64,000 nt of DNA from Vibrio alfacsensis. GTDB taxonomy: Bacteria; Pseudomonadota; Gammaproteobacteria; Enterobacterales; Vibrionaceae. The stretch's first letter is position 1. Each line of letters opens with the position of its first letter. The DNA is taken from assembly GCF_003544875.1 (NCBI RefSeq), contig NZ_CP032093.1:1178001-1242000 (forward strand). Direction: 5' to 3'. The notes under the pieces are model-generated. The model ran no database searches. It was not told the DNA's origin and worked only from the letters and a program-made list of their open reading frames with translations. Below are positions 32,089 through 41,711 of the stretch, one piece after another. A program made the translations under genes and the position numbers.

Positions 32089-33302
32089 TCAGTGTTCAAA
32101 TAGGAAGAAGTAACCATAGCCGACAATCAGTGCTGGTACTGCTGAATAGATAGTTGCAACGACTGCTGCTTTTGGAGCCATTGCGATGACAGGGAAGAGG
32201 GCGTCACCATCATTAGAAATTGCATTGGATAATTGAGCAGACATCGGCACCGCACCCGAAAGGTACAAACTGGTGACTAAAATTTGCGGCCCACAGCCGG
32301 GCATCAGACCGACAGCCAAACCAATAAGCGGCATCCAAATCCCCCAGCCAGAGAACGCGGCCTCCAAATTTAAGCCAGAGAAGTAAGTTGTTAATTCAAA
32401 AGCTAAAATGCCAAAATAACCCAAGCGCTCACAAAGTTGGTGTCTTGCGCTGCTTTTTGAATGGGATGAGAACTGATGATTTTATCGTCTTCTGATACCG
32501 TTGATTGGTAATCACCCAAATCTTTAGTCATCGCCCAAAAAAACATCGCGGCGACGGCAAATATTGCCCCTAGCCATTCTATGCTATTTTCTTTCAGTCC
32601 CAGCAGTGGGTTCAAATCTACTTGGAACGAACCTAGTACAGCAATGATGCTCGCAGGTATGAGTAGCCATTTCCAGAATGTACCTTGGAGATTGATAGCG
32701 CGTTGTTCCATTGGGGTATGTGTATCCCCGTGGCTATTGCAACACGGAGCCTGAGTTGGTTCTTCTTTTTGTTTTGGACGCAAAAAATCATCGGCATGAA
32801 ATGCATTAACAGCCCATCCAGATATCGCACCAACGACAACGCCTAATCCAATCACACCCAACCCTGTTGCCGGTTTAGCGGCAAGTAAAAGGAAAGCCGC
32901 ATCACCCATTGTGGAGGTCAACACGGCGACAATCGCCCCAAAACCGACACGGCCACTGATAAATTGAGTAGAGACAACGATCGCCCCGCCGCAACCGGGT
33001 AGTGCACCAAGGAGTGCAGCAAACAAAACCTGATGATGACGTGAACGGTGATAGAGCGTAGTAAGGCGATTTGTCTTCGACATGAAGTTCGCAAGGTAAT
33101 GGTAAATAGCCAGTGTTGCAGCAACATAACAAGAGACCGCCCAGAAAGAATCAGATAGGGTAGCGACGGTGATCGCTCTCGTCGTTTCGTTTACTAAGAG
33201 CGCGAGCAGTGCGATAGGCAATAATAACCGTTTATAAGCCAGACGAAACTGAGTGGGCTGCAGCAACTGATGCGCTGAGTTAAGAATCGTGGTCACGTTC
33301 AT
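32089..33302 (-). pseudogene. Putative Mn/heavy-metal exporter (ArsP_2/MneA-like), frame broken
   Basis: A 10-helix membrane protein of about 404 residues with an internal repeat. Each half carries a Gly-Cys-Gly motif, LLGALPGCGGAIVVSTQFISG (about residues 97-117) and VGLMPGCGPQILVTSLYLSG, a pattern of the putative 10TM heavy-metal exporter family; V. cholerae MneA is, as I recall, a manganese exporter of this type. A His/Cys-rich cytoplasmic loop (PCCNSHGDTHTP) lies in the middle. The two frames overlap at 32403-32424; restoring one base there links FVSAW to YFGILAFELTTYFSG. It is divergent from the Mn-dependent pyrophosphatase ppaC, with Fur-like boxes between, which supports manganese as substrate. 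Confidence 0.78.
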
Positions 33303-33320
33303 AGATGGCTCAAGTACAAA

Positions 33321-33361
33321 TGCGAATAATTTTCATTATATGTAATTGAGAATTATTCGCA
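33321..33361. promoter_or_regulatory. Two inverted Fur-like boxes
   Basis: TGCGAATAATTTTCA (33321-33335) and TGAGAATTATTCGCA (33347-33361) are inverted copies separated by 11 bases. Each fits the 7-1-7 Fur pattern TGATAAT-N-ATTATCA with mismatches in the same places. They lie 18 bases upstream of the metal-exporter start and about 150 bases upstream of ppaC. Confidence 0.6.
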
Positions 33362-33509
33362 ATACTCGATAACCACTTTTCTGCGTGTCAATTTATCTCA
33401 AATCAGGTAAAGTATCGGCCTTTGTGAGCAAACTCGTTTCCAAGGTGTCATTCAATACGAAATTCACCTCATTCGGAAGCGTATCAAATTGACTTGAATA
33501 GGAAGAAAC

Positions 33510-34415
33510 ATGATTCTAGTTGTAGGTCATAAGAACCCAGACAGTGACAGCATTTGTAGTGCACTAGTTGCAACTGAACTTCTAAAGGCGCGTGGCGTTG
33601 AAGCAATGCCAATCCGCCAAGGCGAAATCAACCGTGAAACTCAGCACATCCTTGATGTTGCTGGCGCAGAAGTTCCTGAACTTCGCACTTCAGTAGCAGG
33701 TGAAACTGTTTGGCTAGTAGACTACTCAGATCTAGCGCAAGCACCTGACGACATTGCTGAAGCAGAAGTTGCTGGTATTGTTGACCACCACCGTCTAGGT
33801 GACGTGATGACAGTAAACCCAATGGAAGCATGGATCTGGCCTGTTGGTTGTACTAACACAGTACTGTTCAACATGTTCAAGATTGAAGGTCACGAGATCA
33901 AGCCTCAAATCGCTAAGCTAATGATGTCAGCGATTCTTTCTGACACAGTAGGTTTCGCTTCTCCAACTTGTACTCAAAAAGACAAAGATGCTGTAGCTGA
34001 GCTAGCGGCCATCGCAGACGTACAAGACGTTGACGCATTCACTAAAGATCTTCTAATCGCTAAGACAAACATCGAAGGTCTATCTGCGGCTGAACTTGTT
34101 GAAAAAGACCTTAAAGGTTACCCATTCAACGGTCGTGACGTAGTAGTAGGTCAGGTTGAACTTGCAACTCTAGAGCAAGTTGACGGTATGATCGAAGCAC
34201 TAGAAGCGGATCTAGAAGCACGTTGTGCGAACGACAACCTAGCATTTGCTGCAGTCATGCTAACAGACATCACTACAGCGCAAACTCGTCTTCTTTACAA
34301 AGGTGAGTGGGCAGAGAAACTTGTTAAGCATGAGCAAGATGGCATGCTAATGATGGAAAATACACTAAGCCGTAAGAAGCAAGGCTGGCCTTGGCTTCAA
34401 ACTGAGCTTGCGTAA
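33510..34415 (+). CDS. ppaC: Manganese-dependent inorganic pyrophosphatase (family II)
   Basis: Hydrolyses pyrophosphate in the cytoplasm using Mn2+ (or Co2+). The protein has 301 residues of the DHH superfamily. Metal ligands are visible in VVGHKNPDSDSICSA (His and Asp residues, 4-18), DYSDLAQ (about 72), and the DHH signature VDHHRLGD (about 92-99). The C-terminal DHHA2 domain has SRKKQGWPWLQTEL. GAAGAAAC precedes ATG 33510. The divergent putative Mn exporter makes a plausible manganese-handling pair. Confidence 0.97.
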   Translation: MILVVGHKNPDSDSICSALVATELLKARGVEAMPIRQGEINRETQHILDVAGAEVPELRTSVAGETVWLVDYSDLAQAPDDIAEAEVAGIVDHHRLGDVMTVNPMEAWIWPVGCTNTVLFNMFKIEGHEIKPQIAKLMMSAILSDTVGFASPTCTQKDKDAVAELAAIADVQDVDAFTKDLLIAKTNIEGLSAAELVEKDLKGYPFNGRDVVVGQVELATLEQVDGMIEALEADLEARCANDNLAFAAVMLTDITTAQTRLLYKGEWAEKLVKHEQDGMLMMENTLSRKKQGWPWLQTELA

Positions 34416-34440
34416 TTTCTGCACTACGAGCATATACTGT

Positions 34441-34469
34441 AAATGCCCGCCATCAGGTGGGCATTTTTC
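34441..34469 (+). terminator. Terminator of ppaC
   Basis: AATGCCCGCC pairs with GGTGGGCATT (34442-34465), followed by T's. The DUF2750 gene starts 22 bases later. Confidence 0.88.
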
Positions 34470-34490
34470 TATGGGAAACAGGAGACAAAC

Positions 34491-34880
34491 ATGTCTGAAA
34501 CATTAACCCAAGAGCAAATGGACACGATCAACCGCTACAATGAAGAACAGCGTTTGAAATACTGTGTGAAAGAGATCGTAGCAAATAACAAAGTGTGGAT
34601 TCTAAAAGATGAACACGGCTGCGTGATGTTAAACACCGAAGATGACGATTGTGTTCCTGTATGGCCAAACGAAGAATTCGCACAGCAATGGGCGACGGGT
34701 GACTGGGAAGAGTGTGAGCCGGAAGCAATCTCTTTGAACAAATGGCACAGTCGCTGGACGTCAGGCCTAGAGGACGATGAGTTGTCTGTTGTGGTTTTCC
34801 CAAACCAGAATGAAGAGGGTGTGGTGCTGTTTCCTGATGAGTTTGATTTCGAACTGCGTAAACAAGCAAGCCGTCGTTAA
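34491..34880 (+). CDS. DUF2750 domain protein
   Basis: A cytoplasmic acidic protein of 129 residues starting MSETLTQEQMDTINRYNEE, with GGAG ten bases before ATG 34491; the in-frame ATG at 34443 lies inside the ppaC terminator and is rejected. The DUF2750 core is visible: VWILKDEHGCVMLNTEDDDCVPVWP, then FAQQWATGDW and VVVFPNQNEEGVVLFPDEF. The function is unknown. It is probably transcribed alone or by read-through from ppaC, and a terminator follows. Confidence 0.85.
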   Translation: MSETLTQEQMDTINRYNEEQRLKYCVKEIVANNKVWILKDEHGCVMLNTEDDDCVPVWPNEEFAQQWATGDWEECEPEAISLNKWHSRWTSGLEDDELSVVVFPNQNEEGVVLFPDEFDFELRKQASRR

Positions 34881-34910
34881 TTACAGCTCACTATGCTCAA
34901 TTGAAAAAAT

Positions 34911-34942
34911 AATAGCCTGCTTAGATAGCAGGCTATTTTATT
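34911..34942 (+). terminator. Terminator of the DUF2750 gene
   Basis: AATAGCCTGC (34911-34920) pairs with GCAGGCTATT (34928-34937), with T's downstream. Confidence 0.9.
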
Positions 34943-34985
34943 TCAAAAACTCGTCGAATTTGATCAGGCTTATGAAGTTATCATG

Positions 34986-35034
34986 TTAGAGCTTAGAGCT
35001 TAGAGCTTAGAGCTTAGAGCTTAGAGCTTAGAGC
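34986..35034. repeat. Seven perfect copies of the heptamer TTAGAGC
   Basis: 49 bases of exact 7-base repeat lie eight bases before the sapF stop on the other strand. This is a second heptamer array in the window, with a different unit from the one at 13984. It is probably length-variable. Confidence 0.97.
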
Positions 35035-35042
35035 TCAGGACA

Positions 35043-35825
35043 TTAGTGATTTGGTGCTTTGTAAAAATGACTTTCGACTAATCGTTGCGTAATAGCATGC
35101 TGTGGATTGGTCAACACTTGGTTCGTATCTCCAGATTCTACGACCTCGCCCTCATGCATCACCATAACCTTATCCGTTATGTGCTTTACAATTCCGATAT
35201 GCTGAGACACGTAAACAAAAGACAAGCCCATCTCTTCTTGGAGTTCTAAGAACAAGTTGATGATCTGCGAGCGCATTGCCATGTCTAGACCGTTTAAAGC
35301 CTCATCGGCCACGATGATAGAAGGCTGTAGAATCAACGCACGAGCAAGACACACACGCTGTTTCTGACCGGCAGCAAGCATCTGTGGATAGAAGTAGGCA
35401 TGCTCTGGCAATAAACCGACACGTAGTAATGTATCTTTTACACGTTTCATTCGTGCATCGGGTGGCATGTTTGTATTTCGCTTTAGAGGCCCCTCTAAAA
35501 TACGGCCAATTTGAATACGAGGGTTCAGCGAAGTATTCGGATCTTGAAAGATCATACGAATCAACTTACAGCGGGTTGAATAATCTTTATGCTCTAGCCG
35601 CTCGCCATTTACACGAATTTCACCGGAACTTGGTTCAACCACACCAGCTAACATGCGGGCTAAGGTAGACTTACCTGAGCCATTTTGGCCAATAAAACCG
35701 ATAGTTTGGCCGGGCTCGAGTGTAAAGCTAACCGGCTTTACCGCTTCTTTTACTTTTCGTTTAAACAAGCCTGAACGCGTAACAAACTGCTTCGATAGGT
35801 TATCGACTTCTAGTAGCGCACTCAT
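35043..35825 (-). CDS. sapF: Sap peptide ABC transporter ATPase SapF
   Basis: A 260-residue ATP-binding subunit of the Sap system, which takes up cationic antimicrobial peptides in several pathogens; in E. coli SapBCDF is associated with putrescine export. Walker A is [16 protein letters not shown] (about residues 43-58). The signature region [16 protein letters not shown] (about 151-166) carries a degenerate LSGGQ, as is common in SapF. Walker B is [11 protein letters not shown]. It is the last gene of sapABCDF and overlaps sapD by four bases. Confidence 0.95.
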   Translation of the reverse strand: MSALLEVDNLSKQFVTRSGLFKRKVKEAVKPVSFTLEPGQTIGFIGQNGSGKSTLARMLAGVVEPSSGEIRVNGERLEHKDYSTRCKLIRMIFQDPNTSLNPRIQIGRILEGPLKRNTNMPPDARMKRVKDTLLRVGLLPEHAYFYPQMLAAGQKQRVCLARALILQPSIIVADEALNGLDMAMRSQIINLFLELQEEMGLSFVYVSQHIGIVKHITDKVMVMHEGEVVESGDTNQVLTNPQHAITQRLVESHFYKAPNH

Positions 35826-36817
35826 GAATGTTTCTCCGTATTCAATGGAAAGTGGCAGCTGAATTTATGGTTTTTAATTCGTCTTGTATGTGGTATTTCG
35901 ACACACTGCCTTTGAGCGTAGGGACAGCGAGGCCCTAATCGACATCCAATAGGTAGGTGTTGCAACGGAGGAATTGATCCTGGAAGCGAATGTAATTTTT
36001 GCTTGTGCGGAATCCAGTCATTGAAGTCAGGCATCGCTTGAAGTAGCGCAGCAGTATATGGGTGCTTTGGCGCTGCGACAATTTTCGCAGTATCAGCGGA
36101 TTCTACTGACTGTCCACAATACATTACCGTGATTCGATTTGCCCATTGGGTAATGGTGGTCAAGTCGTGTCCAATCAACACGATGGTGGTGTTATTGATC
36201 TGGTTCATACGACTTAATAGACGCAGTATTTGTGACTGTGTAATCGGGTCAAGATCGTTAGTTGGTTCATCGGCAATCAAGATTTTTGGCTTGGTTGCAA
36301 TCGCCATCGCGATCATGACTTTTTGACATTCACCATCAGTCAGCTCGTATGGGTAACTCCCCATTAAGCGTTTGTGATCTTTAATCCCGACTTTGTGGAG
36401 CAGGGCGATAGCCTGCTTCTTACGCCATTTAAAGCGCTCCCACCATTTCCCTTCAAAAGAGCGTGATGGAATCGACTCGATCAGCTGTCTGCCAACTTCT
36501 TCTGATGGATCTAAACAGGTGGAGGGTTCTTGGAATATCATCGCGATATCACGAGCTATCACGCGGCGGCGTTCTTTTGGCGTTAGCTGAAGTAAGTCAA
36601 TGTTACCAAGGCGCATTCGGTCTGCGGTTACTTTCCAGTTGTCCTTACATACGCCCACAATGGCTTTTGCAACTAAGCTTTTGCCCGAGCCTGATTCACC
36701 GACTAGACCACGGATCTCACCCTCGTTTAGAGTAATACTCATCCGGTCTACTGCTTTAACCAATCCTGATGGTGTTTCAATTTCAATGGTCAAATGTCGA
36801 ATATCTAATAACGGCAT
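35822..36817 (-). CDS. sapD: Sap peptide ABC transporter ATPase SapD
   Basis: A 331-residue ATPase of the oligopeptide (OppD) type. Walker A is [16 protein letters not shown] (about residues 37-52) and Walker B is [14 protein letters not shown] (about 183-196). The signature is degenerate ([13 protein letters not shown]), which is characteristic of SapD. The C-terminal oligopeptide-transporter extension contains the Cys motif [14 protein letters not shown] (about 295-308). The single-base ATGA-type overlap with sapC shows a tight operon. Confidence 0.96.
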   Translation of the reverse strand: MPLLDIRHLTIEIETPSGLVKAVDRMSITLNEGEIRGLVGESGSGKSLVAKAIVGVCKDNWKVTADRMRLGNIDLLQLTPKERRRVIARDIAMIFQEPSTCLDPSEEVGRQLIESIPSRSFEGKWWERFKWRKKQAIALLHKVGIKDHKRLMGSYPYELTDGECQKVMIAMAIATKPKILIADEPTNDLDPITQSQILRLLSRMNQINNTTIVLIGHDLTTITQWANRITVMYCGQSVESADTAKIVAAPKHPYTAALLQAMPDFNDWIPHKQKLHSLPGSIPPLQHLPIGCRLGPRCPYAQRQCVEIPHTRRIKNHKFSCHFPLNTEKHS

Positions 36818-37704
36818 TATTCGATCCCCGCATTGAGTGCTTGGCGTACACCTTCACCCACTAAGTTTAGAACAACAACAGTGAACATAATGGTAAGGCC
36901 AGGCAAAGTCACGGTCCAAGGTGCAATGTATATCAACTCTACGGAGTCACCGAGAATCGCGCCCCACTCTGTACTTGGTGCTTGAGCCCCTAAACCTAAG
37001 AAACCAAGGGCAGTAATATCTAAAATCGCTACAGACAGAGCGAGAGTAATCTCAGCCGCCACAACGGTTAGCACATTTGGCAGAATAGAGTTCCACAGCA
37101 AGTAGAAGTCATTCGCCCCATCGAGGCGGGCCGCCATGATGTAGTCTTTTTCGACCTCCGTATGCACCGCGATGTAAACAGAACGAATAAAGCGTGGGAT
37201 AAGCGCAAGACAGATAGCAAGCAAAATGTTGAATTCGCCAAAGCCAAGAAAAGCAACAAAAATGATGGCCAGTAACAAAGACGGAATAGCCATAACGGTG
37301 TCAAGTAGGTGGTTCAAGGTACTTGAAAGCAGTCCTCTCGTCATACCTGCAAGGACACCAATAAAACAGCCAATTAGAGCAGAGATTGCTGTAATGATAA
37401 CGGCGGCACCAAACGTAAGTTGAGAGCCTGAGATTAAACGAGAGAGAATATCTCGCCCAAGATCATCCGTCCCTAAGAAATAGTCAACACTGCCTGCAGG
37501 TGCCCATGATGGCGGCACAAGTAGTTCACCTGATTGTGCTTGTGGGTCATAGGGTGTCAAAATCGGCGCTAACAGTGTGACGATAATGATCAGACCAAGG
37601 CACCATAGCCCAAACATCGCTAAGCTATTGCCACGAAAACTGCGCCAAAACCGCTCAAATTGCGTTGGAATGCGCTCTTCTTGGTAAATGTTATTTGTTA
37701 GCAT
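36817..37704 (-). CDS. sapC: Sap transporter permease SapC
   Basis: A 295-residue inner-membrane permease of the DppC class with about six helices. The long periplasmic N-terminal part contains [20 protein letters not shown] (about residues 79-98), a hallmark of this class. The EAA coupling loop is [20 protein letters not shown] (about 192-211). The 5' end overlaps sapB by 14 bases. Confidence 0.96.
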   Translation of the reverse strand: MLTNNIYQEERIPTQFERFWRSFRGNSLAMFGLWCLGLIIIVTLLAPILTPYDPQAQSGELLVPPSWAPAGSVDYFLGTDDLGRDILSRLISGSQLTFGAAVIITAISALIGCFIGVLAGMTRGLLSSTLNHLLDTVMAIPSLLLAIIFVAFLGFGEFNILLAICLALIPRFIRSVYIAVHTEVEKDYIMAARLDGANDFYLLWNSILPNVLTVVAAEITLALSVAILDITALGFLGLGAQAPSTEWGAILGDSVELIYIAPWTVTLPGLTIMFTVVVLNLVGEGVRQALNAGIE

Positions 37705-38653
37705 ACCATTCCTTTCTCACCAGAGGGTTAATCATGGCACCAATCAAATCTGAGAAGATATTGGCGGTTAGAACAAGGGTTGCCAATACCATGACACCCG
37801 CTTGAATAGATGCATAATCTTGATTTCCAAGTGCATCTAATAGCCAGCGACCTATGCCTGGCCAGTTGAAAATTGATTCAGTGATGATCGCAAGCGTAAT
37901 CATACTCGAGAGTTGCACCCCTACCTTTGGAATGATTGGAGGAATTGCGTTACGAAGTACATGTTGAGTCACGATTTCTCGATTAGATAAACCTTTGATG
38001 CGTGCCGCACGAATGTAGTTTTGGCTCATGACTTCAGCAACCGATGCGCGCATGAGGCCAATGACTTGTGTTGTTGGTGTGAGAGCCAGTACCAAACATG
38101 GCAAAGTCATGTGTTCGATAACACTTTGTAAGGCATGTGCGCGGTATTCACCTTTAGACAAAAAAGCATCGATGATGGCAAAGCCTGTCACGTGATCGAT
38201 TTCATAAAGCAAGTCATAGCGGCCAGCAACGGGAAATACATGGTATTGCAGTGAAAACACCATGATCAGCATTAATGCTACCCAGAAGATCGGCGCAGAG
38301 TAGCCAGACATTGAAATAAAAGAAATGCTGGTATCTAACCATTTCCCTTGCTTCATGCCTGCAATTGTCCCCAAGGGGATACCAATAAGTAGCGACACTA
38401 AAAATGCAAAAAAGCACAACTCGAGCGTAGCAGGAAAGACAACGGCCAGTTCATCGTAAATCGGAATGCCACTTTTGGTTAAGCCAAAGTTTAACGTGGA
38501 TAGCTCAACCAAATAGCTTTGCCAGCCAGACCAAAATTCCACGTTGGCCCAGTGAGACGTAGGATCTAAACGCAGTAGTGAGAAGCCCACTAAAGTGAGA
38601 ATCATCAAGGTGATGAAAAATAAATTAAAGCGTCGAATAGTGTACCAAAACAT
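37691..38653 (-). CDS. sapB: Sap transporter permease SapB
   Basis: A 320-residue inner-membrane permease of the DppB class, partner of SapC. One N-terminal helix (about residues 9-28) is followed by a periplasmic region and five further helices. The EAA loop is AARIKGLSNREIVTQHVLRN (about 222-241), followed by AIPPIIPKVGVQLSSMI. It directly abuts sapA. Confidence 0.96.
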   Translation of the reverse strand: MFWYTIRRFNLFFITLMILTLVGFSLLRLDPTSHWANVEFWSGWQSYLVELSTLNFGLTKSGIPIYDELAVVFPATLELCFFAFLVSLLIGIPLGTIAGMKQGKWLDTSISFISMSGYSAPIFWVALMLIMVFSLQYHVFPVAGRYDLLYEIDHVTGFAIIDAFLSKGEYRAHALQSVIEHMTLPCLVLALTPTTQVIGLMRASVAEVMSQNYIRAARIKGLSNREIVTQHVLRNAIPPIIPKVGVQLSSMITLAIITESIFNWPGIGRWLLDALGNQDYASIQAGVMVLATLVLTANIFSDLIGAMINPLVRKEWYANK

Positions 38654-40275
38654 CAGTGGATTCTCTCAACGTTATCAAATGGTTGTGCGTTGAACGGGCT
38701 AGATTTAAAACCGGTCAGTGACTTATTGTGCACACGAAATTGAACGCCATGGGCTAATGGAATAACAGGAAATTCCTCATTAAGAATGTTTTGAGCTTGG
38801 CGATACAAATTTAAGCGATAGCGAGGCTCTTGAGTTTCTAAAGCAAGATCAAGCAAGAAGTCGAAATCTTCGTTACACCACATGGATACATTCAAACCAA
38901 CACGTTCAGATTCACAAGAAAGAAGCGGTCTGAAGAAATTGTCGGGATCGCCGGTATCGCCAATCCAACCCGTCAGTAATAAGTCGATGCTGTTGATAGA
39001 GTCGAGTTGAGTTCGGTCAAAACGGTCATTAGTTAAAATCTCAAGCTTCACCCCAATATCAGCGAAGCTCGCTTGAATCAATTCGGCGGTTTTGCGCGGG
39101 CTTGGGTCAAAGGCGCGTGGCTCTAGAGGAACCCACATGGTGAGATTCAATCCTTTTTCAAATCCAGCTTCTCGCAACAAAGCGATCGCATAGTTCCTGT
39201 CATAGCGAATTTTTACGCTGTCTTTTTGGTAAGCCCAAGAGTTTGGAGGTAAGAGAGTATAGGCTTGCGTACCGGTTCCGTAATAAACCGAATCGAGGAT
39301 ATTTTGGCGGTTGATAGCTAAATTCAATGCTTGGCGAACACGCACATCACTTAGCGCAGGGTGATCGGTATTGATGGCGATGAATGAGACATTATTTGCA
39401 GGTGTAGCATCAATCTCAAGTTGCTCACTCTCTTGAATAATCGGGATCTGGCTAGAAATAGGTGATGCCAGAACGTCACACTCATTTCTTAGCAACTTAG
39501 CTAAGGTGCCAGTGCCTCGATGAGAGATATCGAAGACAACCTGTTTCATTTTTGCTTGCGTGTTCCAATAGGCCGGATGACGCTCTAAACGGATCAAATC
39601 ATTTGGTTGATATTCTTTAAGTTGAAACGGTCCAGAACCAATAGGAAACTGGTCAATTAAAGCCTTTTCGTCATGAGTAATTAACTCATTACCATATTCT
39701 TTAGATAAAATAACGGCATGGCTAGTGGCAATATTGGCAAGAAATGCAAAGTTTGGCTGAGAAAGAACGAACTTCACGGTTTGATCGTCAAGTGCAATCA
39801 CATCCTGCACCAGATTTTGGAAATCCAAACCGGCAAACCATGGATAAAAACCACCACCGATATCGTGATACGGATGGTTTACATCAATGATTCGCTTAAA
39901 GCTGAACACAACATCTTGTGCATTGAGTGGACGAGTAGGGGTGAACCAAGGAGTGGTCTGGAACGAAACGCCGTCCTTAATTTTAAAGATATACTCAGTA
40001 CCAGCATCATTCACAGTCCAGCTTTCAGCAATGCTAGCAACGGGTTGATGAGATTCTGGATCGAGGGTGAGTAGCGTGTCATACAACTGAGGACTCAGTG
40101 CTTCTGCTGTAATGCCGCTGTCTACGAGCTGAGGATTAAACGTACTTGGTTTACCATGTCCACAAAACACAAATCGATTTTCACGAACGTCTTGATGGTC
40201 TATGTCTTCACCGCAGGCGGTGAGTAAGCCAATACCGAGTAGGCCTAGCGATAGTCTTAAAAAAGCTTTCATCAT
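38653..40275 (-). CDS. sapA: Sap transporter periplasmic peptide-binding protein SapA
   Basis: A 540-residue solute-binding protein of the SBP_bac_5 (DppA/OppA) family that presents peptides to SapBC. The signal peptide MMKAFLRLSLGLLGIGLLTAC ends in a lipobox (LTAC), so this protein is probably a lipoprotein in Vibrio. The typical family region YEFKI/YIFKIKDGVSFQ is near residue 100. It is the first gene of sapABCDF; the promoter should lie in the 198-base gap after pspF, which is oriented the same way. Confidence 0.94.
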   Translation of the reverse strand: MMKAFLRLSLGLLGIGLLTACGEDIDHQDVRENRFVFCGHGKPSTFNPQLVDSGITAEALSPQLYDTLLTLDPESHQPVASIAESWTVNDAGTEYIFKIKDGVSFQTTPWFTPTRPLNAQDVVFSFKRIIDVNHPYHDIGGGFYPWFAGLDFQNLVQDVIALDDQTVKFVLSQPNFAFLANIATSHAVILSKEYGNELITHDEKALIDQFPIGSGPFQLKEYQPNDLIRLERHPAYWNTQAKMKQVVFDISHRGTGTLAKLLRNECDVLASPISSQIPIIQESEQLEIDATPANNVSFIAINTDHPALSDVRVRQALNLAINRQNILDSVYYGTGTQAYTLLPPNSWAYQKDSVKIRYDRNYAIALLREAGFEKGLNLTMWVPLEPRAFDPSPRKTAELIQASFADIGVKLEILTNDRFDRTQLDSINSIDLLLTGWIGDTGDPDNFFRPLLSCESERVGLNVSMWCNEDFDFLLDLALETQEPRYRLNLYRQAQNILNEEFPVIPLAHGVQFRVHNKSLTGFKSSPFNAQPFDNVERIH

Positions 40276-40473
40276 ATGAAATGGTCATTGGATCTTGCTT
40301 GTTTCTTTTGAATGTTCAAAGGAGTGACAAGCGAAAATGATCCCGCTAATTTATCACCTTTGTGAACACGCTCCAAACATAAAATCGTTACAATGCTGAG
40401 TATTACCTTAATCTAGACGCGCATGGATGTTAAATGCATCGATAGTTTGGTTATTTATCTTTATGTGCTGTGC

Positions 40474-41484
40474 TTAATTTTGGCCAACTAAACCATACTT
40501 TCTCACCATCCCTCTTAATTGATGGTAACTTAAACCAAGCAAATCAGCGGCTTGCCTTTGGTTATATTTTGCCTCTTCTAATGCAGAGTTTAACAGCTTA
40601 ATGTCCTGCTCTTCTTGCCATTGTTTATAGTCTAATGGAAATTGAATGTGTTCGTGTCGCTCGGTTTCTGTCTGGTCAGGTTCGGTTTGGTTGGATGAAT
40701 GACCAAGTGAATTATCCCATCCAGCTTCAAATGGATTAAAAACAAGGTGGTGAATAGGATCGGCGTCCAATCCGTGACGATAGATAGCACGCTCGATCAC
40801 GTTCTTAAGTTCACGTACGTTTCCTGGCCAATGGTAATCAAGTAATGAACGCTGTGCTTCTTCTGTAAAGCCGACAAAGTATTCCAATTGTAGCTCACGG
40901 CACATTTTTATTGCGTAGTGTTGAGCTAAAGAAAGGATGTCTTCTTTTCTCTTGCGTAACGGCGGAAGCATAATGACATCGAAAGCTAAACGATCGAGCA
41001 AATCGGCACGAAAGTCACCTTGTTTGGCCAATTGAGGCAAATCTGCATTGGTTGCACATACTAAACGAACATCTGCCGTTAGGGCAGTATGACCACCGAC
41101 TCGTTCATATTCACCGTACTCGATCACTCGTAGCAGTTTTTCTTGCACTAACAGTGGGGCTGTGGCTAATTCATCCAGAAACAAAGTGCCACCCTCAGCA
41201 CGTTCGAAGCGACCTTTATGCTTGCCTTTGGACCCTGTAAATGAACCTGATTCATGTCCAAACAGTTCTGAATCAATTAAGCCCTCGCTTAACGTGGCAC
41301 AGTTTAATGAAAGGAGCGGCTTATCCCAACGCTTTGATAAATAGTGTAAACGTTGTGCAATAAGTTCTTTGCCCGTTCCTCGTTCTCCGATAATGAGTAC
41401 TGGCCGCTCAATCGGTGCAAGTTGTGATACTTTATCTAATACCGCGAGAAAAGCGGGTGATTCACCAATGAGGTTTTGCTTCAT
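40474..41484 (-). CDS. pspF: Phage shock protein operon activator PspF
   Basis: A sigma-54 enhancer-binding AAA+ activator without a receiver domain, held inactive by PspA. The start is ATG 41484 (MKQNLIGESPAFL) with AAGGA upstream, giving 336 residues; the longer frame to 41565 would run through the enhancer and is rejected. Walker A is GERGTGKELIAQ (about residues 31-42). The GAFTGA loop appears as GSFTGS (about 83-88), a noticeable variant also found in some PspF proteins. Walker B is GGTLFLDEL. A Fis-type HTH is at the C terminus (NQRQAADLLGLSYHQLRGMV). Divergent from pspABC. Confidence 0.95.
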   Translation of the reverse strand: MKQNLIGESPAFLAVLDKVSQLAPIERPVLIIGERGTGKELIAQRLHYLSKRWDKPLLSLNCATLSEGLIDSELFGHESGSFTGSKGKHKGRFERAEGGTLFLDELATAPLLVQEKLLRVIEYGEYERVGGHTALTADVRLVCATNADLPQLAKQGDFRADLLDRLAFDVIMLPPLRKRKEDILSLAQHYAIKMCRELQLEYFVGFTEEAQRSLLDYHWPGNVRELKNVIERAIYRHGLDADPIHHLVFNPFEAGWDNSLGHSSNQTEPDQTETERHEHIQFPLDYKQWQEEQDIKLLNSALEEAKYNQRQAADLLGLSYHQLRGMVRKYGLVGQN

Positions 41485-41528
41485 AAGATCCTTCTCGTTT
41501 CTGTATGTCGACGATTTACAGTATTGAA

Positions 41529-41557
41529 GTTGGTGAAATTTACCAACAGTTGGTAAA
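41529..41557. promoter_or_regulatory. PspF enhancer (three half-sites)
   Basis: GTTGGT (41529-41534), ACCAAC (41542-41547) and GTTGGT (41549-41554) form two overlapping inverted repeats; the right pair is the perfect palindrome TTTACCAACAGTTGGTAAA (41539-41557). They lie about 80-100 bases upstream of the sigma-54 promoter and just before pspF, where binding could also repress pspF. Confidence 0.75.
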
Positions 41558-41626
41558 ACCATCATAGCATAATGTTGAAAACAACAATGAACGAGTTAAA
41601 TTGTTGTTTATTAAGGGTAATAAAAG

Positions 41627-41643
41627 TTGGCACGTTACTTGTT
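41627..41643 (+). promoter_or_regulatory. Sigma-54 promoter of pspABC
   Basis: TTGGCAC-N5-TTGTT fits the -24/-12 consensus, with GG at 41629-41630 and GT in place of GC at the -12. It lies about 70 bases before pspA. Confidence 0.85.
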
Positions 41644-41711
41644 ATAGCTATAAGGGAGACACAAGGTAAATCACCTTGTCGAGTTTAAATAGGAAAAAGA
41701 GGAGTTCCGTT

